Part shown: positions 55,007 to 64,000 of the stretch, in pieces
How the letters are laid out: each line of letters begins with the position of its first letter
Position numbering within the stretch: the first letter of the stretch is position 1
Assembly (NCBI GenBank): GCA_030583605.1
Contig: CP129466.1
Location: 186,001 to 250,000, forward strand
DNA from: Gammaproteobacteria bacterium
GTDB taxonomy: Bacteria > Pseudomonadota > Gammaproteobacteria > Steroidobacterales > GCA-2729495
DNA: 64,000 bases
Reading direction: 5' to 3'
Translations under genes and position numbers: made by a program
The notes under the pieces: generated by a model
Told to the model about the DNA's origin: nothing
The model's database searches: none
Seen by the model: the letters and a program-made list of their open reading frames with translations, nothing else

Positions 55007-56419
55007 CTAGAGGCTGTAATACAGCTCGAATTCCAGCGGGTGGGTCGTCATGCGCACCCGCGTAACGTCCTGCATCTTCAGATCGATGTACCCGTCAATG
55101 AGGTCATCGGTGAATACATCACCCGCCTTGAGAAACTCCCGATCCTTGTCCATTTCGTTCAAGGACTGCTCGAGCGAGAAGGACACCTGCGGGATCTTCT
55201 TCTCCTCCTCCGGCGGCAGGTTGTAGAGATCCTTGTCCATGGCCTCGCCCGGGTGGATCTTGTTCCGGATCCCGTCCAGTCCTGCCATCAACATCGCGGC
55301 AAAGGCGAAGTAGGGATTCGCCGTGCTGTCCGGGAACCGGATCTCGATTCGCCGGCCCTTCGGGTTTGAAATGAAGGGCACACGGATCGAAGCGGAACGG
55401 TTGCGCGCCGAGTAGGCCAGCATCACCGGCGCCTCGAAACCGGGGACCAGCCGCTTGTAGCTGTTGGTGCTCGGATTCGTAAATGCATTCAGCGCCTTCG
55501 CGTGCCTGAGAATGCCGCCGATGTAGAACAGCGCCGTATCGGACAGCCCGCCATACTTGTCGCCGGAAAACACGTTCTTGCCGCCCTTCGCGAGCGACTG
55601 ATGCACGTGCATGCCGCTGCCGTTGTCGCCGACCAGCGGCTTCGGCATGAAGGTGGCCGTTTTGCCATAGCTGTGGGCAACGTTCTGCACCACGTATTTC
55701 AGCAACTGGACTTCGTCGGCCTTCTGCACCAGGTGGCCGAACTTCACGCCGATCTCGCACTGCCCGGCAGTTGCCACCTCATGGTGGTGCACTTCCACCG
55801 ATATGCCCATCTGCTCCAGTGCCAGGCACATGGCGGAACGAATGTCATGCAGCGAATCCACCGGCGGCACCGGGAAATAGCCGCCTTTGACTCCCGGGCG
55901 GTGCCCGATGTTGCCGCCGTCTTTTTCGGCACGGTTGGAGTTCCACGAGGCCTCGGCGGAATCCACGTTGTAGAAACTGCCATTGATCGTGGACCCGTAG
56001 CGAACGTCATCGAAGACGAAAAATTCGTTCTCCGGCCCGAAGTACGCCTGGTCGGCGATGCCGGTCGACTTGAGGTACTCCTCGGCGCGCAGTGCGAGCG
56101 ACCGCGGGCAGCGCGAATAGGGCTGCATCGTCGAAGGCTCGAGCACATTGCAGCTGATGTTGATCGTCGCGTCCTCGGTGAATACATCGAGCTTCGCGGT
56201 GGCCGGGTCCGGCATCAGCACCATGTCCGACTCATTGATGCCCTTCCAGCCGGCGATCGAAGAGCCATCGAACATCTTGCCGTCCTCGAACAAGGACTCG
56301 TCGACGATGCTTGCAGGCACGGTTACGTGCTGTTCCTTGCCGCGAGAGTCGGTAAACCGCAGGTCAACGAACTTCGCCTCCTTTTCCTTGATCAGGTTGA
56401 GAACTTCAGCGGGCTTCAT
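55007..56419 (-). CDS. glnA: Glutamine synthetase, type I
   Basis: 470 aa, the length of GSI-beta. [37 protein letters not shown] (latch and N-terminal signature), [30 protein letters not shown] (metal and glutamate site), and the adenylylation site Tyr399 in [13 protein letters not shown] are present. It forms glutamine from glutamate and ammonia with ATP and is switched by adenylylation. ntrBC lie downstream on the same strand. Confidence 0.97.
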   Translation of the reverse strand: MKPAEVLNLIKEKEAKFVDLRFTDSRGKEQHVTVPASIVDESLFEDGKMFDGSSIAGWKGINESDMVLMPDPATAKLDVFTEDATINISCNVLEPSTMQPYSRCPRSLALRAEEYLKSTGIADQAYFGPENEFFVFDDVRYGSTINGSFYNVDSAEASWNSNRAEKDGGNIGHRPGVKGGYFPVPPVDSLHDIRSAMCLALEQMGISVEVHHHEVATAGQCEIGVKFGHLVQKADEVQLLKYVVQNVAHSYGKTATFMPKPLVGDNGSGMHVHQSLAKGGKNVFSGDKYGGLSDTALFYIGGILRHAKALNAFTNPSTNSYKRLVPGFEAPVMLAYSARNRSASIRVPFISNPKGRRIEIRFPDSTANPYFAFAAMLMAGLDGIRNKIHPGEAMDKDLYNLPPEEEKKIPQVSFSLEQSLNEMDKDREFLKAGDVFTDDLIDGYIDLKMQDVTRVRMTTHPLEFELYYSL

Positions 56420-56800
56420 TGCACATCCTCCAGGTGTCGAACTTTGCAGGTTGTCGTTTACGGCACCGAACGCCGGCCGTGCACCGCGCCGTTACGGGAT
56501 GCGGCAGGCATGGATCCCGTGAATCAGCGGCGAGCAGTCGGCCTGGCTGCTCGGGGTTCCGCCGCAGCTCAGGGCGACCGACTCGCCCGCTGTAGCGGTG
56601 TTACCAGCCCGCTCTCGGAACCCGAGGGCAGGTGCCAAAGCAGTGCACGATGTATGCCAGCACGGTGGCCGCGATAAGTAGCTGGTTTCTCGAGAAATTA
56701 CTGAACGCCGTCCATTGGAGCCGCGCCATTATAGTGCAGCGCTGGCAGGTCGGGCACTGATACAGTGCGTGAATCGCAAAAAGCGTCGACCTGGGCGGTG
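56420..56800. other. glnA upstream region with possible promoter and hairpins
   Basis: No gene is seen. On the minus strand TATAAT occurs at 56733-56728, with a weak -35, which would give glnA a leader of about 300 bases. Within it are inverted repeats, for example GAGCAG...CTGCTC (about 56532-56552) and CTCGG-AAC-CCGAG near 56615. I found no convincing sigma54 -24/-12 element. Confidence 0.4.
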
Positions 56801-56826
56801 CCGGTCGTCGCTCGCGGAAACAAGGC

Positions 56827-56832
56827 TATACT
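56827..56832 (+). promoter_or_regulatory. -10 element for glyQS
   Basis: TATACT, followed by the same TTGCGC string seen in the HU promoter, sits 30 bases before the glyQ ATG. No good -35 is visible 16-18 bases upstream, so this is a tentative call. Confidence 0.4.
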
Positions 56833-56862
56833 TGCGCGCCTGATTTTCCGGGGTTTTTTAGC

Positions 56863-57780
56863 ATGGCCGACCACAGCAGTCCGGCGACATTCCAGGACTT
56901 GATTTTGGCTTTGCAGCATTTCTGGGCCGGGAAAGGCTGTGTCGTACTGCAACCCTATGACATGCCGATGGGAGCCGGTACGTTCCACTCGGCAACCTTC
57001 CTGCGCGCCATAGGGCCTGAACCGTGGAACGCCGCCTACGTTCAGCCGAGTCGCCGGCCGACGGATGGCCGTTACGGTGAGAACCCGAACCGGCTGCAGC
57101 ATTACTACCAGTTCCAGGTCGCACTCAAACCGTCACCGGACGACATCCAGGACCTCTATCTCGAATCGCTGGGCGCGCTTGGTGTCGATCCGCGCGTACA
57201 CGATATCCGCTTCGTCGAGGACAACTGGGAGTCCCCGACGCTCGGCGCCTGGGGCCTCGGCTGGGAGGTATGGCTGAACGGCATGGAGGTGACGCAGTTC
57301 ACCTACTTCCAGCAGGTTGGCGGGCTGGACTGCCGGCCGGTGACCGGCGAGATCACCTACGGCCTCGAACGGATTGCGATGTACCTGCAGAATGCCGAGA
57401 GCGTCTTCGACCTCGTCTGGGCGCAAGGGCCTGCCGGCACGGTGACCTACGGCGACGTGTTCCACCAGAACGAGGTGGAGATGTCGCGTTACAACTTCGA
57501 GTGTGCCGACACCGCCACCCTGTTCCGCCGCTTCGACGATGCAGAACGCATATGCAACGGACTGATCGAACTGAAACTGACGCTGCCAGCCTACGAGCAG
57601 ATTCTCGAGGCCTCGCACTGCTTCAACCTGCTCGACGCCCGGCAGGCCATTTCCGTTAGCGAGCGCCAGCGCTTCATCCTGCGCGTGCGCGAGCTTTCGC
57701 GGCTGGTTGCGCAGGCGTATTTCGCCAGCCGCGAGGCGCTTGGCTTTCCGATGGGCAACGCCGCGCGAACCGCGGCGTGA
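56863..57780 (+). CDS. glyQ: Glycyl-tRNA synthetase alpha subunit
   Basis: 305 aa. [34 protein letters not shown] at the N-terminus, class II motifs with [19 protein letters not shown] and LEVTQ-like segments ([24 protein letters not shown]), and [10 protein letters not shown]. It forms the catalytic alpha subunits of the alpha2beta2 glycyl-tRNA synthetase. glyS follows after 25 bases. Confidence 0.97.
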   Translation: MADHSSPATFQDLILALQHFWAGKGCVVLQPYDMPMGAGTFHSATFLRAIGPEPWNAAYVQPSRRPTDGRYGENPNRLQHYYQFQVALKPSPDDIQDLYLESLGALGVDPRVHDIRFVEDNWESPTLGAWGLGWEVWLNGMEVTQFTYFQQVGGLDCRPVTGEITYGLERIAMYLQNAESVFDLVWAQGPAGTVTYGDVFHQNEVEMSRYNFECADTATLFRRFDDAERICNGLIELKLTLPAYEQILEASHCFNLLDARQAISVSERQRFILRVRELSRLVAQAYFASREALGFPMGNAARTAA

Positions 57781-57805
57781 GCCGGTCCCTGCGGAGCAAG
57801 ACGCA

Positions 57806-59911
57806 ATGCCGGTAACGGCGGATTTTCTGGTCGAGATCGGCACGGAGGAACTGCCGCCGAAGGCGCTGCAGAGCCTGGAGGCCGCCTTCGCCGAGGGTGT
57901 GCGTAGCCGGATTCGCGCCGCCGGTCTCGGTGGCAATGCCGGACGCTCGTTCGCGACTCCTCGGCGACTCGCGCTGCTCATTGGTGAGGTGCAACTCGAG
58001 CAGCAGTCCCAGAGCGTGGAGAAACGCGGCCCGCCGCTGAAAGTTGCATTTGATGCGAAGGGGCAGCCTACGCGCGCGGCCACCGCCTTCGCTGAGAACT
58101 GCGGCGTCGCGGTTCAGGCACTCGACCGGCTCGAGACCCCCGCCGGCGCCTGGCTGGTATTTCGAGGCGAGGTGCCGGGCCGGCCCGCCACTGAGTTGTT
58201 GCCGGGCATGGTCGCCGAAGCGTTGGCGGAGCTGCCGGTGCCGCGACGCATGCGCTGGGGCAGCCACGACGTCGAGTTCGTCCGCCCGGTCCACTGGCTG
58301 GTGATGATGCTGGGCAATCAGGTAGTGCCGAGCCGGATTCTCGGCATGAACGCCGGCAACCGGACCCGTGGCCACCGGTTTCTGTCGGCAGGCCTCCTGG
58401 AACTGCGCTCGCCGGACGATTACGAAGCCACGCTGAAGGACGCCGGCTGCGTCCTGCCGGAGTTCGCCGAACGCCGCGAACGTGTCCGCAGCATCGCCGC
58501 GGCGGCAGGGCGCGCACTCGACGGCGAGGTCGTGCTCGAGGATGCGGTGGTCGACGAGGTCACTGCCCTGGTCGAGTGGCCTACGGCCATTACCGGGCGA
58601 TTCGACGCGAGCTTTCTCGATCTGCCCGAGGAGGTGCTCATCGCCACCCTGCAGGGGCACCAGCGCTACTTCCCGGTGCGCGGGGCCGGCGGCCGGCTGC
58701 TGCCGGCATTCATCGCGATCAGCAACCTGCGCAGCGATCACCCCGAACAGGTGCGCCGGGGCAACGAGCGCGTCGTCAAGCCGCGGCTCTCCGATGCGGC
58801 ATTTTTCTGGCAGAAAGACCTCGCAAAACCGCTCGCGGCACGTGAACCGGCGTTGGCAGACGTTGTCTTCCAGCGCGGCCTCGGCAGCCTGCGAGACAAG
58901 TCCCGGCGCATGGCTGAGATCGGGACGGCGCTGGCCGGGACGCTCAACGCTGATGCAGCCACTGTCGAGCGGGCTGCCCTGCTCGCCAAGACGGACCTGC
59001 TGACCGACCTGGTCAGGGAGTTTCCCGAGTTGCAGGGGCGCATGGGCTATCACTACGCGCTCCGCAGCGGCGAGAAAGAGAACGTGGCCGTCGCCATCGA
59101 AGAGCAGTATTGGCCCCGGTTTGCCGGCGATCGCCTGCCGGGCAGCAGTGCCGGGCAATGCCTGGCGCTGGCCGACCGGCTCGATACGCTCTGTGGCGTG
59201 TTTGCGCTCGGCAAGCGCCCGAGCGGCACCAAGGATCCGTTCGGATTGCGTCGGGCAGCTCTCGGCCTGGTACGCATGCTGATCGAATCGCGCATCGAGC
59301 TTGCGCTGCCACAGACACTGGAGCGTGCAATCGCCGTCCAGCCGGTGAAGGTGGCCGAACCCGCCGCGCTGACCGCCGAACTCTACGACTTCATCATCGA
59401 GCGCCTGCGTGCCTGGTACTTCGACGGCCAGGCGCCCGGCTTTGCCCGCGACGAGGTCAGCGCCGAGATGTTCGAATCGGTGCGGGTCCGCGCGCCCGCC
59501 TCACCACTCGATTTCCACGCCCGCATGCAGGCTGTGCGGTCTTTCCTGTCGATGGCCGAGGCCGGCAGTCTCGCAATCGCAAACAAGCGCATTGCCAACA
59601 TCCTCAAAGGTGTCCAGGACACCGTACCGGAACAAGCCGATCCCGCATTGTTCGATGCCCGCGAGGAACATCGTCTGCAGGAGACGCTGGACGGGATCCT
59701 GCCGATGCACCGCGCCGCACTGGCCTCACGCCGGTACGGCGAGGTGTTGCGCCACCTCGCGACGCTGCGGGACCCGGTGGACGCATTTTTCACGTCAGTC
59801 ATGGTGATGACCGACGACACGGCACGACGGCGCAACCGGCTGGCCCTGCTGCAGCAGCTGCGCCGCCTGTTCCTCGACGTTGCCGATCTCTCCTGCCTGC
59901 CCGCGCCGTAA
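57806..59911 (+). CDS. glyS: Glycyl-tRNA synthetase beta subunit
   Basis: 701 aa from ATG 57806 (GGAG upstream). FLVEIGTEELPPKALQSLEAAF, FATPRRLALLIGEV, PVHWLVMMLGNQVVP, LQGHQRYFPVRG and KTDLLTDLVREFPELQGRMGYHYA are family marks; the C-terminal anticodon-binding domain covers about 560-701. It recognises and binds tRNA-Gly. Part of the origin-proximal gyrB-plsC-gmhB-glyS-glyQ neighbourhood common in Pseudomonas-like genomes. Confidence 0.97.
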   Translation: MPVTADFLVEIGTEELPPKALQSLEAAFAEGVRSRIRAAGLGGNAGRSFATPRRLALLIGEVQLEQQSQSVEKRGPPLKVAFDAKGQPTRAATAFAENCGVAVQALDRLETPAGAWLVFRGEVPGRPATELLPGMVAEALAELPVPRRMRWGSHDVEFVRPVHWLVMMLGNQVVPSRILGMNAGNRTRGHRFLSAGLLELRSPDDYEATLKDAGCVLPEFAERRERVRSIAAAAGRALDGEVVLEDAVVDEVTALVEWPTAITGRFDASFLDLPEEVLIATLQGHQRYFPVRGAGGRLLPAFIAISNLRSDHPEQVRRGNERVVKPRLSDAAFFWQKDLAKPLAAREPALADVVFQRGLGSLRDKSRRMAEIGTALAGTLNADAATVERAALLAKTDLLTDLVREFPELQGRMGYHYALRSGEKENVAVAIEEQYWPRFAGDRLPGSSAGQCLALADRLDTLCGVFALGKRPSGTKDPFGLRRAALGLVRMLIESRIELALPQTLERAIAVQPVKVAEPAALTAELYDFIIERLRAWYFDGQAPGFARDEVSAEMFESVRVRAPASPLDFHARMQAVRSFLSMAEAGSLAIANKRIANILKGVQDTVPEQADPALFDAREEHRLQETLDGILPMHRAALASRRYGEVLRHLATLRDPVDAFFTSVMVMTDDTARRRNRLALLQQLRRLFLDVADLSCLPAP

Positions 59912-59927
59912 GGCCAGGTCCGGCAGA

Positions 59928-60488
59928 ATGAATGCACCCGCGTCGCTGCCCGCCCTCGTGGTCGTCGATCGGGACGGCGTCATCAATCGCGAGTCACCGG
60001 ACTTCATTCGCAGCGCCGCGGAGTGGCAACCGCTGCCCGGCTCCCTCGAGGCGATCGCGAGGCTGCACCGCGCCGGCGTGCCGGTGGCAATCGCAACGAA
60101 CCAGTCGGGCCTCGGCCGCGGCCTGTTCGACGCGGCGACGCTCGCTGCCATCCATCGCAAGATGGTGACCGCCATCGAATCTGCGGGTGGCGCGCTTGTC
60201 GGTATTTACGTCTGCCCGCACGCGCCGGCCGCCGGCTGCGCCTGCCGCAAGCCGTTGCCGGGGCTCATGCACCAGATCGAGGAGGCCGCCGGTTGCAAGC
60301 TCGCCGGTCAGCCGGTGATCGGCGACTCCGAGCGCGACCTGCGCGCAGCGCAGGCGGTCGGGGCACGCGCCATACTGGTGCGCACCGGCAACGGCCGGGA
60401 CACGGAAGCACGACTCGCCGGCACCGAGCGGCTGGAGGTTTTCGATGACCTCTCTGCCGCCGTCACCGCGCTTATCGGGTCGGCCTGA
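59928..60488 (+). CDS. gmhB: D-glycero-beta-D-manno-heptose-1,7-bisphosphate 7-phosphatase
   Basis: 186 aa HAD phosphatase. Catalytic D14-R-D16 (VVDRDGVINRES), ATNQSG (motif II), zinc site C96-P-H98 and C104-A-C106 (CPHAPAAGCACRKPLPG), and motif IV GDSERDL. It dephosphorylates heptose bisphosphate in LPS inner core synthesis. Its TGA shares one base with the plsC ATG. Confidence 0.93.
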   Translation: MNAPASLPALVVVDRDGVINRESPDFIRSAAEWQPLPGSLEAIARLHRAGVPVAIATNQSGLGRGLFDAATLAAIHRKMVTAIESAGGALVGIYVCPHAPAAGCACRKPLPGLMHQIEEAAGCKLAGQPVIGDSERDLRAAQAVGARAILVRTGNGRDTEARLAGTERLEVFDDLSAAVTALIGSA

Positions 60489-61201
60489 TGCTTCGCTCGA
60501 TCCTCTACACCGGCTTGTTGTTCGCTACCGTCGTCCCGTACGGGCTCGTGCTATTGCTGGTTCGTCCGTTCGGGTACCGGGCAAGTTACCGGGTGGCCGT
60601 CGCCTGGGCGAAGCTGGTCACCGCGCTTGCTGACTGGGTGTGTGGCCTGCGCTTTGTCGTGGAAGGCGCCGAGAACCTCCCGGCACAGAACTCCGTGGTG
60701 CTGATGAAGCACTCCTCGGCCTACGAAACTATCGTGCAACTGCTGCTGTTTCCGAATCAGTGCTGGGTGCTGAAACGCGAACTCACCTGGGCGCCTTTCT
60801 TCGGCTGGGCGCTCGCTGCCTTGCGCCCGATCGCGATCAACCGCGCGGCGGGGCGTGCCGCCGTTGGCCAGGTCGTCGAGCAGGGCAAGGACCGGCTCAA
60901 TCGCGGTCATTGGGTGGTGATCTTTCCGGAGGGCACGCGCATGCCGCCCGGCGAGACTCGCCGCTATGGTCTCAGCGGACCGCTGCTTGCGCAGAAGGCA
61001 AACCGGCTGCTGGTACCGGTCGCACACAACGCAGGTGATTTCTGGCCGCGCCGCGGGCTGCGCAAGCGGCCCGGAACGGTGCGATTCTGCATTGGCGCCC
61101 CGGTGGATCCCGCCGGTCGTGATGTCCGCGAGGTCAACGAAGAACTGCAGCGCTGGGTGGAGACGAAGGTTGCCGACCTGCGCGCTGACACCGCTCCCTG
61201 A
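60488..61201 (+). CDS. plsC: 1-acyl-sn-glycerol-3-phosphate acyltransferase family protein
   Basis: 237 aa with an N-terminal membrane helix (about 4-26). The catalytic box is H75-S-S-A-Y-E80, an HX4E variant of HX4D, and the substrate loop is FPEGTRMPPGE. It should transfer an acyl chain to lysophosphatidate in the inner membrane. The gene lies between gmhB and gyrB, as in Pseudomonas, and overlaps gmhB by one base. Confidence 0.9.
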   Translation: MLRSILYTGLLFATVVPYGLVLLLVRPFGYRASYRVAVAWAKLVTALADWVCGLRFVVEGAENLPAQNSVVLMKHSSAYETIVQLLLFPNQCWVLKRELTWAPFFGWALAALRPIAINRAAGRAAVGQVVEQGKDRLNRGHWVVIFPEGTRMPPGETRRYGLSGPLLAQKANRLLVPVAHNAGDFWPRRGLRKRPGTVRFCIGAPVDPAGRDVREVNEELQRWVETKVADLRADTAP

Positions 61202-61297
61202 TCGTGCGCTCTGCCGTTATGCCGAGACGCGCGGTCGATTGACGGCGGCAAGCGCGCCGTACGGCTCCTCGCTGCAAGCCGGCTCGAGTGCGGGCCG

Positions 61298-63736
<2,439 letters not shown>

Positions 63737-63743
63737 TTAACCA

Positions 63744-63749
63744 ATTATA
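63744..63749 (-). promoter_or_regulatory. -10 element for gyrB
   Basis: TATAAT reads on the minus strand and contains the recF stop codon. The predicted start, near 63737, leaves a leader of about 22 bases before the gyrB ATG. The -35 position is poor and abuts the parS palindrome. Confidence 0.45.
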
Positions 63750-64000
63750 ACAAAGCATTAGCTTCGCCGTGTTCCACGTGGAACATGGCCCCGGCCATTG
63801 CAGGATCGAACCCCTCCCGGGTGATCGAGGCAAAGAACACCTGCGCCGGGATCGCCAGGATCAGCCGAAGAAACTCCCTGAGCCGCCCGGCATCGAGATC
63901 TGCGGCCGGTTCATCGACAAGCAGTGCGATAGGCCGCTGCAACTGCCGGGTAACCGTCATGGACTGCGCCAGGACCAATGCCGCGCCCAGCAACTTCTGT
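63745..64000 (-). CDS. recF: DNA replication and repair protein RecF, C-terminal part (cut by right edge)
   Basis: The last 84 codons are visible: QKLLGAALVLAQ then LLVDEPAADLDAGRLREFL (Walker B and D-loop of the SMC-like ATPase) and QVFFASITREGFDP before the end. RecF loads RecA at gaps with RecO and RecR. The penultimate residues MFHVEHG are encoded by the parS palindrome. Gene order recF-gyrB places the origin just beyond the right edge. Confidence 0.92.
   Translation of the reverse strand, partial: QKLLGAALVLAQSMTVTRQLQRPIALLVDEPAADLDAGRLREFLRLILAIPAQVFFASITREGFDPAMAGAMFHVEHGEANALL
63770..63785. promoter_or_regulatory. parS centromere-like site
   Basis: TGTTCCACGTGGAACA is a perfect 16-bp palindrome that equals the parS form known in pseudomonads and differs from the general consensus TGTTTCACGTGAAACA at only two symmetric positions. 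ParB binds such sites to organise and segregate the origin region. It lies in the 3' coding end of recF. Confidence 0.9.

Noticed and set aside
56638..56656. Possible sigma54 promoter for glnA (minus strand GTGCAC-N5-TGGCA)
   Set aside because: The -24 element lacks the invariant GG, so the match is too weak.

Overview
The window is a GC-rich, densely coded stretch of a gammaproteobacterial chromosome. The evidence is gene order: gmk-rpoZ-spoT-ridA-recG, a coxBA-ctaG-coxC aa3 oxidase locus with SURF1 and COX15, glnA with ntrBC, tatABC, rhodanese-grxC-gpsA, and the origin-proximal block glyQ-glyS-gmhB-plsC next to gyrB and recF. This resembles high-GC lineages around Xanthomonadales, Nevskiales or Steroidobacterales; I cannot place it more precisely. 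The right edge breaks inside recF, next to a perfect parS-type palindrome, so the replication origin should lie shortly beyond the window. I saw no tRNA, rRNA, CRISPR array, intact insertion sequence or prophage.

Layout. 1-4.5 kb: the N-terminal part of a PP2C phosphatase, yicC, an inserted TauD/TfdA-like dioxygenase with an operator-like palindrome, a pRiA4b ORF-3-like protein, gmk, REP repeats and rpoZ. 4.6-13 kb: spoT, ridA, recG and ubiA; then comF divergent from bioB-bioC, with a BirA-like operator between them. 13-22 kb: cytochrome c oxidase and its assembly factors (DUF2244, coxB, coxA, a 39-aa protein, ctaG, coxC, DUF2909, SURF1, an SCO-like protein, COX15), interrupted by an orphan asparagine-synthetase-like gene. 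22-31.9 kb: uvrD, trkA-trkH, a Rieske oxygenase, an HU-like protein, an FKBP lipoprotein, roxA and a GNAT acetyltransferase. 31.9-37.7 kb: a minus-strand oligopeptide-type ABC operon (oppABCDF) preceded by an AT-rich island. 38-43.7 kb: dtd, tatABC, an OPT transporter, DUF1330, a thioesterase and a HIT protein. 43.7-50.7 kb: envC-ctpA-diguanylate cyclase (minus strand), rhodanese-grxC-gpsA, trmL and a class 1B pyrD. 50.8-56.4 kb: an Ada-like alkyltransferase regulator, and glnA followed by a DUF4124 gene and ntrBC. 56.8-64 kb: glyQS, gmhB, plsC, gyrB and recF.

How the genes work together. The cox block encodes an A1-type aa3 oxidase, its copper and heme A insertion factors and the final heme A synthase step; heme O synthase (cyoE/ctaB) is not in the window. 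SpoT, GlnA, NtrB and NtrC cover stringent and nitrogen control. EnvC, CtpA and a membrane diguanylate cyclase link cell-envelope processing to c-di-GMP. Nothing looks like a complete novel defence or biosynthetic system. The most interesting signals are regulatory: a parS site inside recF beside a gyrB promoter, a BirA-like operator overlapping the bioB -35 box, a perfect 20-bp palindrome over the dioxygenase promoter, an AT-rich island before opp, and repeated placement of stop codons in the loops of perfect inverted repeats.
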